Shown in pieces: positions 9,603 to 19,487 of a DNA stretch of 62,867 nucleotides. The notes beneath the pieces were generated by a model, which searched no databases, was not told the DNA's origin, and was given only the letters and a program-made list of their open reading frames with translations. Each line of letters starts with the position of its first letter. Positions within the stretch are counted from its first letter, which is position 1. The stretch comes from Phycisphaerales bacterium (lineage in GTDB: Bacteria > Planctomycetota > Phycisphaerae > Phycisphaerales > SM1A02), in NCBI GenBank assembly GCA_009691805.1, contig SIAK01000011.1, positions 1 through 62,867 on the forward strand, given 5' to 3'. A program made the translations under genes and the position numbers.

Positions 9603-12600
9603 GGAGTGTTCGGTGCTTTCGAATCGGTGTCAGGGGTGATGGTCGGAGACGCCTGCGGAGCGACTGCGGGAGGCAGTGTTGGAGGCTGTGCTGGAGGCAG
9701 GGGGAATGCGGAGATAGAAGTGGAAGAACCTGAAAGTGCGCAGAAAATGCCTGCAAGCGGCGCGAGACCAACGGATGGATTTTCAAAAGTACCATCCACG
9801 CGAATCCCAAAGAGAGAATGCGTGATCCCCGCGAGGAGATCACTGAGCGCGCCCATTTGTCCTGCCGCGCGCAGATGCGCCGCAACCGCGTAGTCCGTGA
9901 GACGAATGGTGCCCAATCCGTCGAGCTTGAGTGAAGGGGAGCACAGTTCGAGTGGTTCAATGTATGCGAGCTCACCCTTGATCGCGAACTCCGCGTCGGC
10001 TTCTTTGAGCGCACCCGAGACGGGGAGCATGAATTGCGTGATCGATGCGAGCCGCATCAACAGTGGACTCTCCGCGATTACTGCGTCGCGCACGGATGCA
10101 CTTCCGCGACCGAGATCTGTGCTCTGTCCATCGTCGAGCAATCCTCCGAGCGACGCGGACATCGTGCAGCGACCGCTGCGATCCACTGCCACGGACTCAA
10201 GATCAGGAGAAGCAAGCGCCCCGTAGTTCGCATTCACCATGCGCACATCGGCGCGCCATTTGTTGCTCGCGTGTTCCACAACCGAGTCGGTGGACCAGCG
10301 TCCGCCAAGAAAGTCGCCCTTTGCGAGCACGATCAAGTCTCCATCGGTGGAGGCGCGTGAGACATCACCATGACTCGCGCCGATGTTGCGACCGAACGCT
10401 TTGAACGCGTTGGCATCAATGGCGCATGTAAAGGAATCCTCGGTTGACGGCGTTCGTTGTTGATGCACAGTCAATGTCGCGCTGCCATCGAAGTCATCCA
10501 GTTGCGGACCGACATCAAAGTGCGCTCGTTGCACAGAGGCGCTTGCTTGCACATCAATCCCGTCAGGTTGCGAAAACGCGGAGCCTGCATCCCAGCGAAG
10601 TTTGACTGCTTCCGCGTGCAGCGAAATGGGGCCATCCGCTGCGAAACTCAGCGAATCAGCGACTGCTTCAACCGTTGGTGTAAGCAGCGCGCGCACAGTG
10701 TTGGAATACGATTGCGCCTCGATCGCGCCCGAAAGGGTCACGCCGCGCAGCGCCTGTCCTTGCAAATCAACATAAAAATCGGCTGTCGCGTCGCCGCCCG
10801 CAAAGCTCACTGCGCAAGTGCCGTGCGCCTCATCGGCGGCAAGGTGCAGCACGGAATTCGGCGTAAAGGTCAATGTACTTCGCGTGTCGTGGTGATCGAA
10901 GGCAACGGACTTCGGATGCAATTCGAGTGTGAGCGTGTGCTCGCTCTTCGTTGTCGCGTCGAAGAGTCCAGTTGTCTTTCCACTTGCGAGAAAGTCCGCG
11001 AGCTCGCTCGACTGATCACGCAACGCGGCGCGAACGATGGGAGATTCGAATCGACCGTTGGTCAGTGTTGCATCGAGCGATCCGAGTTTGTCGAGCGATC
11101 CTGTAAGACGGAGCAATCCATCATCGCGACCGAAGCTCGTGAGACGGAATCCCAAATCATCGGCGCGAATTCCAGACCCGTCGACGTTGAGATGTCCCGC
11201 AAGAAGATCTCCGCGCACTCGATCGCCATCGAGTGTGACTTCAATCCACAGCGGCTCAATCGACCCTTGAAACACAGGCTCCTGCGCACTTGTTTTGCGG
11301 GTGAATGCGCCGTTGAGTGCACCGCTCGGCTGATACTTCTGCCAGAAAGCCGCGGCTTGCATCGCATCGCTGTCGAGCATGGGCTCAAACGCACGGTCCA
11401 GTGGAATGCGGTCAAATCGAACATCGATGTCACTCTCAGGTCCCGTCAGCGATGCATGCGCAGTGACAGTGACAGTGCCCGTTCCGCGACGCGCGGTGCA
11501 ATTTGAGAGACGCAGGAAATCGTCGTTGATTTCGAGATTCGCTTGCACTTGATCGAGAGTGAACTCGGGTGGCCAATCGAGATTCTGCGCAGTGAGCCAC
11601 GCGATGCCGTGTGCATCCGGCGCGACGCGACCGTTGGCGAAAACCACTTGAAACGCGAACGCATTGCTCTCGTGTCCGCCGATCGTTCCACTCGAAGTAA
11701 ATGAACCTGAGAGTCCGAGTGCCTGCAGTAATGCCGCAGAAGGCGCGAGGTTTCGTCCAGGCCAACCAAGTGGTGGCTTCGCGCCCGCCGCGACATCGTG
11801 TGGAATTGCAGCGAGCAGTGCAGGATTGATCGCATCGTCTTCTGTTTGCAACGTGATCTGTGGAACAACATCGCGAGAATCGCCGTCTGTGCGACGGATT
11901 TCGATATTGCCCGCAACGGTGACGCGACCTCCGGCGGGCGTCACGCCTTGCAATCCGCCGCCGGAGAGCACGATCGATTCATCGAGAAGTGTGATGATGC
12001 CATTCTCAATGCGGAGCGGATACGGAAACGGTGTAGCGGTGAGTCCTGCGGCGCGGATGTTGACGGTGCCGGTGGTTTGCACACCGGTGTTGAAACCGGG
12101 CGGCGAGTAGACGCGAATGTCAAGATCCGCGTAGCCGCCAAGTTTAAATGGTCCCGCAGCGATCGATCGTTTGAGTCGCTCGATCTCGGGCGCGCGGCTC
12201 GTGTCGGAATGGAGGGCGACTTCATCGCGAGAGAGTTCGTCGGTTTGTTTCGCGATCCACTTCGCATCGGGAAGGAGTTTCGCCGACGCGAGGCTTGCTG
12301 CCGCGTCAGCGTCGAACAGTTGTTCGAGCGCGCTCTTTGCTTCAGCATCGAACGCGTTCAGCAAACGACTATCGAGTGGAGCATTCGTGCCTTTGATCGC
12401 AATCTCAATCTCCGCACCACTCGCGAGACTGGTGAGCGATCCCGTGAGTTCGATTTGTGCGTTCTCACTTCCCCGACCGACGAAGCGCACGATTTTCACC
12501 GTGTCACCTTCAAGGCGCATGAGTGCCGTAGCCTGATCGACGGGGTACGGGAACTCTTTATAGCAACCGCTCGCATCCGACAGTCTCACTTCGGCACTCG

Positions 12601-13954
12601 CAACGACCGCGCCAGGTTTTTCGGAAGTTCCTGCGCCACGATGCGCTTCCGCTTCAATGTCGACAGTCCATTTCGTCAATCCGAAATCTTGAAATGCGTC
12701 GGTCACCTGCTTGGGAAGGAAGAGCACTCGCGCGTCACCTTCCGCGGGTGAACTGAAGTTGCGGACCGAGATCTGCGCGTCAATCTTCGCGGCGGTCAAA
12801 GCATTTTTGAACCACGCTTCGCGATCGTTCCACTGAAATGGAGGAAGGTCGTCGGTTGGAATCTGAATGCTCGCGCTCGCCTGCACAGGAACCGTGAGCA
12901 CGGGTCGCGAAGGATTGCTCGCGCTGAAATCACCCACAAGATTTTCGAGCGACAGCGAATCTTTCGTCAACTTCAGCACGCCTTCGCGCACATCGATGCG
13001 CGGACGACCTGTGGTAGGCACGCTCTTGCCTTGCACAAATCCAGACCAGACACCACCAAGTTCTTCGACAGGAAAACTGACGCGCATGTTGCGCAGCCGT
13101 AACTCCGCTTCGGGCGGATTCTCGCCGTCGAACGAAATGGACGCTCGTTCAATGCTGCCTTGAAGATCGAGTTGATCGAGTAACTTTTGTGCTGAAAGCG
13201 GCGCGATCGCGAGCGATTCCTTGCGCAGCTTCAACTCATCGACTTCAACATTGAACGCATAGGTGCGCAGGTTGAATCGTCCGTGCACAGTTTCAAAGGG
13301 CGCCGCGCCGCGTTCGGTGGCGAGACCATCAAGACGCACGTCGAGTTCATCCGACATGCCAACACTCGGGTGAAGATCGCCGCGCATGTCGAGTCGACCA
13401 GCGAGTTCCCACTTTCCATCGCTGTCGACGCCGCTCTCAATCGCAAGTCGATTGATGTGCGTGACCGCGGGTCGTTGCATCGGAGCGTTCGGCGTACTCG
13501 TGGTCGTGCTCGATTTCGGCTGCAACGCGGAAAAATTGAACGACCCAGGGTCAGACAATTTTTCTGCGACGCGCACGGTCAACGTATCAATGTCGATGGA
13601 ACGAATCTCAAGTTCGCCGCGCAGAATCTTCCAGGGCGAGAAACGCACCGCGATGCGATCCATATGCGCGAGGCGCGCGCTGTCACCTTCCCAACCCGGC
13701 GCACGCAGCTCGAGATTTTCAATCGTGAATCCACCGATGCCATTGAGATGCATCGCAGTTGCGTCGACATTTCCGCCGAGCGTTTCGCTCAGTTTCGGAA
13801 GAACAAACCACGATAGGACGCTCGATCGCGTCAGGATGAACAGCCCGACGCAAACCGTGAGCAGGGCTGCGACGAAGAATCGCCACTTTCTCCGTTTGGG
13901 GTGAGAAGGCGGGAGAGAATCTCCCTGTATCTGCTGAGGAATCGAAGGCGACAT
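9599..13954 (-). CDS. Very large AsmA/TamB-like envelope protein
   Basis: A roughly 1451-residue protein with one N-terminal membrane anchor (WRFFVAALLTVCVGLFI) after a short cytoplasmic tail. The rest is long repetitive beta-rich sequence (patterns such as IRSIDIDTLTVRVAEKL and FTIENLELRAPGW), as in AsmA-like/DUF3971 proteins. Such proteins span the periplasm and are implicated in lipid transport between membranes; that role is inferred from family resemblance. A Pro/Ala/Thr-rich C-terminal tail follows the AsmA-like end. ATG at 13954 is preferred; ATG at 13981 is possible. The stop overlaps the LOG gene. Divergent from the gene at 14007. Confidence 0.72.
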   Translation of the reverse strand: MSPSIPQQIQGDSLPPSHPKRRKWRFFVAALLTVCVGLFILTRSSVLSWFVLPKLSETLGGNVDATAMHLNGIGGFTIENLELRAPGWEGDSARLAHMDRIAVRFSPWKILRGELEIRSIDIDTLTVRVAEKLSDPGSFNFSALQPKSSTTTSTPNAPMQRPAVTHINRLAIESGVDSDGKWELAGRLDMRGDLHPSVGMSDELDVRLDGLATERGAAPFETVHGRFNLRTYAFNVEVDELKLRKESLAIAPLSAQKLLDQLDLQGSIERASISFDGENPPEAELRLRNMRVSFPVEELGGVWSGFVQGKSVPTTGRPRIDVREGVLKLTKDSLSLENLVGDFSASNPSRPVLTVPVQASASIQIPTDDLPPFQWNDREAWFKNALTAAKIDAQISVRNFSSPAEGDARVLFLPKQVTDAFQDFGLTKWTVDIEAEAHRGAGTSEKPGAVVASAEVRLSDASGCYKEFPYPVDQATALMRLEGDTVKIVRFVGRGSENAQIELTGSLTSLASGAEIEIAIKGTNAPLDSRLLNAFDAEAKSALEQLFDADAAASLASAKLLPDAKWIAKQTDELSRDEVALHSDTSRAPEIERLKRSIAAGPFKLGGYADLDIRVYSPPGFNTGVQTTGTVNIRAAGLTATPFPYPLRIENGIITLLDESIVLSGGGLQGVTPAGGRVTVAGNIEIRRTDGDSRDVVPQITLQTEDDAINPALLAAIPHDVAAGAKPPLGWPGRNLAPSAALLQALGLSGSFTSSGTIGGHESNAFAFQVVFANGRVAPDAHGIAWLTAQNLDWPPEFTLDQVQANLEINDDFLRLSNCTARRGTGTVTVTAHASLTGPESDIDVRFDRIPLDRAFEPMLDSDAMQAAAFWQKYQPSGALNGAFTRKTSAQEPVFQGSIEPLWIEVTLDGDRVRGDLLAGHLNVDGSGIRADDLGFRLTSFGRDDGLLRLTGSLDKLGSLDATLTNGRFESPIVRAALRDQSSELADFLASGKTTGLFDATTKSEHTLTLELHPKSVAFDHHDTRSTLTFTPNSVLHLAADEAHGTCAVSFAGGDATADFYVDLQGQALRGVTLSGAIEAQSYSNTVRALLTPTVEAVADSLSFAADGPISLHAEAVKLRWDAGSAFSQPDGIDVQASASVQRAHFDVGPQLDDFDGSATLTVHQQRTPSTEDSFTCAIDANAFKAFGRNIGASHGDVSRASTDGDLIVLAKGDFLGGRWSTDSVVEHASNKWRADVRMVNANYGALASPDLESVAVDRSGRCTMSASLGGLLDDGQSTDLGRGSASVRDAVIAESPLLMRLASITQFMLPVSGALKEADAEFAIKGELAYIEPLELCSPSLKLDGLGTIRLTDYAVAAHLRAAGQMGALSDLLAGITHSLFGIRVDGTFENPSVGLAPLAGIFCALSGSSTSISAFPLPPAQPPTLPPAVAPQASPTITPDTDSKAPNTP

Positions 13955-13994
13955 CGGGGACTGCGCATGGTAGCGCCGCATGCTTTCGCGCGGG

Positions 13995-14000
13995 TACATT
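13995..14000 (+). promoter_or_regulatory. -10-like box TACATT six bases before a start codon
   Basis: TACATT is followed by GCGCCA and then the ATG at 14007, with no Shine-Dalgarno sequence. This suggests leaderless expression of the small membrane protein. The box lies in the 52-base divergent spacer opposite the AsmA-like gene. Confidence 0.45.
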
Positions 14001-14006
14001 GCGCCA

Positions 14007-14426
14007 ATGACGAGTGTACTTTTAGCCATCTCCGATGTGAACTTTTTGCTTGGGAGCGCGCTCGTGCTCGCGGTGCTCATCATCGGTGTGCTTGGCATGT
14101 TGCTCATGCGCGCGGCATTTTCAAGCGCACGTCGCGTGAGTTCGCCCAAGCAGCCAGCACCAACGCAATATTCCGATGCGTGGACGCTCTCAGGTCAGCG
14201 ACTCGCCATCGATCCTTTGCGCGAAGTTGAATTCCCGCAAGGGTTCCATGACTCGGGAGATTCCGACAGCGCATCCGATGCAGGCACGCGCGGTTCCGAT
14301 TTTCCTCATCTTCCAAGCGATGGCGAGACGGATGCAGGCGATGACTCGTCGGCTGGCGGCGGTTCAGATGGTGGTGGTGATAGTTCTGGTGATGGTGGAG
14401 GCGATGGCGGCGGGGGCGGCGATTGA
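14007..14426 (+). CDS. Small membrane protein with acidic, Gly-rich C-terminal tail
   Basis: A 139-residue protein: a short N-terminus, one membrane helix (about residues 10-33, LLGSALVLAVLIIGVLGMLLM), a basic stop-transfer region, and a C-terminal half made almost wholly of Asp, Ser and Gly, ending in a run of Gly and Asp. I do not recognise a family. Such tails are low-complexity and may be disordered or bind cations. ATG at 14007 is chosen over one at 13980 because a -10-like box lies 6 bases before it. Its TGA overlaps the TTG start of the SDR gene, so the two are probably co-translated. Confidence 0.6.
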   Translation: MTSVLLAISDVNFLLGSALVLAVLIIGVLGMLLMRAAFSSARRVSSPKQPAPTQYSDAWTLSGQRLAIDPLREVEFPQGFHDSGDSDSASDAGTRGSDFPHLPSDGETDAGDDSSAGGGSDGGGDSSGDGGGDGGGGGD

Positions 14427-15193
14427 ACGAACCGCATCCGCGACTGAATTCCGCACGCATCGTCATCACCGGTGCAGCGCATCGCATCGGTCGTGCGGTT
14501 GCACTCGAACTCGCTTCGCGCGGTTGCGCACTTGTGTTGTCGTATCGAAAGTCGCAGGAAGCGTGTGCGAAAACGGCTGGCGATGCGCGCGCAGCAGGAG
14601 CGCCTTCGGTGGAAACGCTCGCGCTTGATTTATGTAGCGAGGAGTCGATCGACAGGTTCGCTCGCAACGCGCTCGCAGTGGGCTCCATCGATGGTGTGGT
14701 GCACAACGCATCGACATTCGGCAGTGAGCCGTTCGGTGCAATCACTGCGCAGAGCGCCATCGAACAGTTTCACAGTGATGCACTCGGTCCACTCTTGCTC
14801 TCTCAAGCGCTCGCGGAGAGTCTGCGCGGTGCACAAGCGCGTGGGACGATGCAGAACGGAGCAGGGATCGTGCTCTTTGGCGATGCGCATGCGGATTCCG
14901 TTCCGCGCCGCGACTACACCGCGTATCTCATGGCGAAATCAGCGACGCACGCGCTCGTTCGACAACTCGCGATCGAACTTGCACCTGAAGTTCGCGTCAA
15001 CGGCATCGCGCCAGGTGTCGTCTTGTGGCCCGAGTCGATGCCTGAAGCTGCACGCGCGGAATATCTCGCGCGCGTTCCCCTTCGGCGTGCGGGAACGCCC
15101 GAAGAAGCGGCGAAGCTCGCGGCATTCTTGCTGCTGGATGCGAGTTACAGCACCGGACAGATCTTGAAGCTTGACGGCGGCCGCAACATGTAG
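14423..15193 (+). CDS. Short-chain dehydrogenase, pteridine-reductase-like
   Basis: A 256-residue NAD(P)-dependent SDR. It shows the nucleotide-binding TGAAHRIG motif, VHNAS, the catalytic YLMAK (YxxxK) and a PG motif in RVNGIAPGVVLWPES. The RVNGxAPGxxLWPE segment and the TGAAxRxG motif are typical of pteridine reductases (PTR1/FolM), which reduce dihydrobiopterin or dihydrofolate. An ordinary 3-oxoacyl-ACP-reductase-like role is the alternative. The start is TTG, overlapping the upstream stop as TTGA; no ATG occurs before the conserved motif. Confidence 0.78.
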   Translation: MNEPHPRLNSARIVITGAAHRIGRAVALELASRGCALVLSYRKSQEACAKTAGDARAAGAPSVETLALDLCSEESIDRFARNALAVGSIDGVVHNASTFGSEPFGAITAQSAIEQFHSDALGPLLLSQALAESLRGAQARGTMQNGAGIVLFGDAHADSVPRRDYTAYLMAKSATHALVRQLAIELAPEVRVNGIAPGVVLWPESMPEAARAEYLARVPLRRAGTPEEAAKLAAFLLLDASYSTGQILKLDGGRNM

Positions 15194-15197
15194 AACG

Positions 15198-16226
15198 TCA
15201 CGGCTGTGCAGCGTTGTGAATCGCTGCATCGAGCCGTGAGACTTCGGCCGTCGCTCCTCCGAGCGCACGCAATTCATCGAGAACTCTCGCTGCAGCAGCG
15301 AGGTTGCTCGCTCGTACGAGCGAAAGACCTTCCTCCGAAAGTAGCCGCGCGTTCGCGCCATGCACGCGAGTTCGATGCCACGCTTGCGCTGATTGTTCGA
15401 ATCGTCCCTCGGCATCGAACGCGAGCGCGAGTTCTTCGGCAACAACAGCCATCGCCAGTGTCTCGTCGGGGAGGCCAACGAGCAGGAGCGCCGCGTCACT
15501 GGCAGCTCCTTGCAGGCGAAGCACTCTCGCGTAGAGCAATCGGTATTCAAGACTTGCGGGATCAATCGTGAATGCTTCGCGCGCGCCGTCGACTGCTTGT
15601 GCTGGTGTTCCTGCCGCGAGCGCGACTTGTGCAGTGGTCGATGCGATCACTGCCCGCGATGCTCCACAATGCTCGAGATGTTGCAACAGTTGCGCGGTGA
15701 TCGCATGTTCGCCGTGGACAGTCAGCGCGATCGCAGCCGCAACGGAAAAGCGCGAGTCGCCGTCTTGCACGGCGAGCGCCGCGAGAACTTTCCATCGCTC
15801 AAGTGCATCGGCGCGGAGTCCTGCCCGTTCGAGCAGCAGCGCCGCAGCATGCGCACGTACCAGATCGATGGGAGAGAGTGCACTGGACCGAAGCGCTGCG
15901 CGCGCTGCTTCGGCGAGCACAGGATCACCCGCGCGCGCATCGTTGCGGAGCGCGCGAATCCCGAGGACGCGCGCGAAGAGTTCAGCCGCTCGTGCGTCGT
16001 TGGGAAAATGTTCGACGAGTTTTCGAGCGACGATCTCTGCCTCCGCAATGCGATCCTTCGCGAGCAACACTTCAATCGCCGCTGCGGCATCAGCGTATTC
16101 TCGCGCGCTTTTCTCTTCGGTCACAGCCACGGATGGCTGTGCGGACTCCTGCGAGCCACAGCCCGTGAGGGCGAGCATCGCCAACACGCAGAGTCTGCAG
16201 AACATGCGCGGTTTCCTGAGTTCCAT
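15198..16226 (-). CDS. TPR-like lipoprotein
   Basis: A 342-residue predicted lipoprotein. The signal peptide ends in LALTGCG (Cys at about 24). The mature part is made of Ala/Leu-rich helical pairs resembling degenerate tetratricopeptide repeats (for example AAIEVLLAKDRIAEAEIVARKL), suggesting a protein-binding scaffold at the membrane. ATG at 16226 is chosen because AGAGG lies six bases upstream; an ATG at 16241 also exists. It is divergent from valS, about 51 bases apart, and converges on the SDR gene with 4 bases between the stops. Confidence 0.68.
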   Translation of the reverse strand: MELRKPRMFCRLCVLAMLALTGCGSQESAQPSVAVTEEKSAREYADAAAAIEVLLAKDRIAEAEIVARKLVEHFPNDARAAELFARVLGIRALRNDARAGDPVLAEAARAALRSSALSPIDLVRAHAAALLLERAGLRADALERWKVLAALAVQDGDSRFSVAAAIALTVHGEHAITAQLLQHLEHCGASRAVIASTTAQVALAAGTPAQAVDGAREAFTIDPASLEYRLLYARVLRLQGAASDAALLLVGLPDETLAMAVVAEELALAFDAEGRFEQSAQAWHRTRVHGANARLLSEEGLSLVRASNLAAAARVLDELRALGGATAEVSRLDAAIHNAAQP

Positions 16227-16277
16227 CTGTGCCTCTATCATCACCAGTTCCTGACTTTCGCGCTACCGAACTCTCCG

Positions 16278-19200
16278 ATGAACTCACAGCAACCTTCTCC
16301 CGTGCAACCAACCACTGAGCTTCCGAAGGCGTACCAGCCCGCAGAAGTTGAGCCTGTCATTCGCGCTCGATGGGAGGCCGCGGGATGCTTTCATGTTCGG
16401 ACAGAGGTTGGCGACGCAGCGGAAGGTGAGACGCCGTTTTCGATTTTCATTCCGCCACCCAATGTGACTGCCGCACTGCACCTTGGTCATGCATTCAACA
16501 ATGCGTTGCAAGATTTGCTCACGCGCTACCACCGCATGCGAGGCTGCGCGACGCTTTGGATGCCCGGCACGGATCACGCGGGCATCGCGACGCAGTCTGT
16601 GGTTGAAAAGCGACTGCACTTGCAAGGCAAGCGTCGCACAGATTTCACGCGCGCAGAGTTCATCGCGAAAGTGCAAGAGTGGAAAGATGAGTACGAAGCG
16701 ACCATTCTCGCGCAGTTGACGGCGATGGGATGCTCTTGTGATTTTGATCGCACGCGCTTTACGATGGACGAACCCTGCGCGACCGCGGTGCGACAGGCAT
16801 TTTTTCAACTCTTCGCAGATGGCTTGATTTACCGAGGAAAACGCCTCGTCCATTGGGACCCCGTGACCGAGACTGCGCTCGCGGATGACGAAGTCGAGAT
16901 GGAAGAAGTGGACGGACACTTCTGGTATCTGCAGTATCCACTCAGCGATGGCAGTGGCCATGTCACCGTTGCAACGACGCGACCCGAGACGATGCTCGGT
17001 GACACGGCGGTTGGTATCAACCCGAAAGATCCTCGCGCGGCTGCGTTGCGTGGGAAATGCGTGCGCCTCCCGATCGTGGGTCGCATCATTCCGATTATTG
17101 AAGACGAGTACGTCGTCATGCCGGCCTCGCTTGGCGGCGATCCTTCCGATGCGAAGTCGCAGTTCGCGACGGGCTTCTTAAAGGTGACGCCTGCGCATGA
17201 TCAGAACGATTGGGACATTGGTCTTCGGCATGGATTGGCGGCGATCAATGTGATGGCGCCAAATGGGACGATCAGCCAGTCGCATGGATGGACGGATGTT
17301 TCGGAAGAAGCGCGCGCGTTTGTCGGGCTGACTCGCGAAGAAGCACGCAAGCAGATTGCCGCGTGGTTCAAGAAGAACGGTTTGCTCGAAGACGTGAAGC
17401 CGTACCGACACTCCGTTGGTCACAGCTATCGCTCGCATGTTCCCGTTGAGCCATATCTCAGCGATCAGTGGTACGTGCGCGTGACGGACGATCGGCTTCG
17501 AGGTAGCGCGTTGCGCACGATGGCGAAGGATCAAGTGGAAGGCACACTCACGGCTGAAGTGCTCGCCGCACCGGCGATGGAAGGCGATGGCGGATTGCGC
17601 TTTTTCCCTGCGCGTTATGCGAAGAATTTTCAGATCTGGCATGAGCAGTTGCGCGATTGGTGCATCTCTCGCCAGCTGTGGTGGGGGCATCAGATTCCTG
17701 TCTGGTCGATGCATGGAACGGGTGCGACGCTTGCGAAGCACCTCGGCGTACTTGCGAGTCTCGCGTCTTCGCGCGCGAGTGTGCGCGCGTCGCGAATCTC
17801 GGATGGTGCGAACCTTCCACTGTCTGCGCTCGCTGCGACGCACGAAGAGTGTGCAGTCTTCGTGTGTCTGCTTGACGATGCAGACGCGAGCACGGTTGAG
17901 TCACTCGGTTTCCGTCGTGATCCTGATGTGCTCGACACCTGGTTTAGTTCCGCGCTCTGGCCGCTCTCCACGCTCGGTTGGCCTGACGCATCGCGTTGGG
18001 AGGACATGGGTGGTTTGCTCGATCGATTCAATCCGAGTTCCGTGCTCTGCACCGCGCGTGAAATCATCACGCTGTGGGTTTCGCGCATGGTGATGTTCAA
18101 TCGTTACTTCCTCAAGCGACTTCCGTTCAAGCATGTATTCATCCATGCGATGATTCAAGATGGGCATGGACAGAAGATGTCGAAGTCGCTCGGCAATGGC
18201 GTCGATCCTCGCGACATCATTCACTCGCACGGTTCGGACGCGATGCGATTCACGCTCGTCTCGATCGCAACAGATACGCAGGACGTGCGCCTCTCTGTGG
18301 ACATGGTGGATCCGCACACAGGCGATGCGTTCGTGCCGAAGTGGATCACAAACTCGTCGGGGCACATGGTCGCTGACGCGATCCAAACCTCGCCAAAAAT
18401 GCCTGGAAAACGCATGGTTTCTGGCTACGGCGCCGCGACGGGTGTTGCGACACCTTCCGTCGATGAGCCACTCGCTCGCAACACCAGCACGCGATTTGAT
18501 GGCGGTCGAAACTTTGCAAACAAGGTGTGGAACGCAACGCGGTTCGCGCTTTCCAACATCGCACTCGCATCTCCGGACTCGACGCAGCAGCCTCAGACTC
18601 TGGCGGATCGTTGGATGCTCGCGCGGCTCGCGACTGCAACGCGCGAGATTGATACGGCGATCGGTGAGTACGAGTTTCATCGCGTATCAGACGCGCTGTA
18701 CGCGCTCATCTGGCGTGACTTCTGCGATTGGTATCTCGAGTGTGTGAAGCCGACGATTCGGCAGAATCGCACGCAACAAGAAATTCTCGCAACCACGCTC
18801 AACGCGGCAGTTCGCTTGCTGCATCCCGTGTGTCCGTTCGTGACCGAAACTCTGTGGGCAAGTGTGGAAGGTGCACGGGAAGGTCGAGGCGTCGACGGTG
18901 TGCATCTCGCACCATCAGAACTCGCTGCGACAGCCGCGTGGCCGCGCATCGATGCGTCGCTTGCGGACGCGAAAGCGATCGCCGAGTTTGGTCGAGTGCA
19001 AGCACTCGTGGACGCGATTCGCAAGGTGCGTGGTGAGCGTCAGGTGAGCCCCAAGCGCAAGGTCAACCTGTTCGCATCCGCGAGCGTGATCGCGTTGATC
19101 AACGCAGCGAGCGGAGTGGTGGAGACACTGGCGGGCCTCGCGGCAGTGGCCAGTATTCCTGCAACTCGTCCGACGGGAACGGTCGCGATTCCGTTTGAGG

Positions 19201-19445
19201 GCAGCGAGATTCTGCTCGATGGACTTGTCGACGCTCTCGACGTTGGTGCAGAACGCGCTCGGCTTGAGAAGACCATCGCGGAGCGGAGCAAGCTGGCGAG
19301 CGGAATGCGTGGAAAGCTCGAGAATCAAGGCTATCTCGCGAAGGCGCCCGCGGAAGTTGTCGCCGAGACGCGGCTCAAACTTGCCGAGCTCGACGCGGAT
19401 ATCCGCGCCGCAGAAGGCGCGCTTGCAGCATTGCTGTTGGGCTAA
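16278..19445 (+). CDS. valS: Valyl-tRNA synthetase
   Basis: This enzyme charges tRNA-Val and edits mischarged threonine. At 1055 residues it is longer than the roughly 950 of E. coli. Class I signatures are HLGH at residues 68-71 and KMSKS at 633-637, with a typical DWCISRQLWWGHQIPVW block between them. A C-terminal helical arm ends with LEKTIAERSKLASGM and KLENQGYLAKAPAEVV, the family tRNA-binding coiled coil. Extra sequence rich in Ala and Ser lies after the QIPVW block. The open frame continues far upstream, but the ATG at 16278 fits the family start. No T-box or other leader element is evident in the short upstream region. Confidence 0.97.
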   Translation: MNSQQPSPVQPTTELPKAYQPAEVEPVIRARWEAAGCFHVRTEVGDAAEGETPFSIFIPPPNVTAALHLGHAFNNALQDLLTRYHRMRGCATLWMPGTDHAGIATQSVVEKRLHLQGKRRTDFTRAEFIAKVQEWKDEYEATILAQLTAMGCSCDFDRTRFTMDEPCATAVRQAFFQLFADGLIYRGKRLVHWDPVTETALADDEVEMEEVDGHFWYLQYPLSDGSGHVTVATTRPETMLGDTAVGINPKDPRAAALRGKCVRLPIVGRIIPIIEDEYVVMPASLGGDPSDAKSQFATGFLKVTPAHDQNDWDIGLRHGLAAINVMAPNGTISQSHGWTDVSEEARAFVGLTREEARKQIAAWFKKNGLLEDVKPYRHSVGHSYRSHVPVEPYLSDQWYVRVTDDRLRGSALRTMAKDQVEGTLTAEVLAAPAMEGDGGLRFFPARYAKNFQIWHEQLRDWCISRQLWWGHQIPVWSMHGTGATLAKHLGVLASLASSRASVRASRISDGANLPLSALAATHEECAVFVCLLDDADASTVESLGFRRDPDVLDTWFSSALWPLSTLGWPDASRWEDMGGLLDRFNPSSVLCTAREIITLWVSRMVMFNRYFLKRLPFKHVFIHAMIQDGHGQKMSKSLGNGVDPRDIIHSHGSDAMRFTLVSIATDTQDVRLSVDMVDPHTGDAFVPKWITNSSGHMVADAIQTSPKMPGKRMVSGYGAATGVATPSVDEPLARNTSTRFDGGRNFANKVWNATRFALSNIALASPDSTQQPQTLADRWMLARLATATREIDTAIGEYEFHRVSDALYALIWRDFCDWYLECVKPTIRQNRTQQEILATTLNAAVRLLHPVCPFVTETLWASVEGAREGRGVDGVHLAPSELAATAAWPRIDASLADAKAIAEFGRVQALVDAIRKVRGERQVSPKRKVNLFASASVIALINAASGVVETLAGLAAVASIPATRPTGTVAIPFEGSEILLDGLVDALDVGAERARLEKTIAERSKLASGMRGKLENQGYLAKAPAEVVAETRLKLAELDADIRAAEGALAALLLG

Positions 19446-19487
19446 TCTTGCATCTTCGTGCTGCCGAAGAAGTAGAGTGAGCAACGC

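Noticed and set aside
10457-11506. 349-codon open frame on the plus strand
   Set aside because: Antisense to the AsmA-like gene; no recognisable motif and shadow-type composition.
15393-16277. An open frame continuing about 880 bases upstream of valS in the same frame
   Set aside because: It runs across the antisense strand of the TPR lipoprotein and lacks any valyl-tRNA synthetase sequence; the family start is at 16278.
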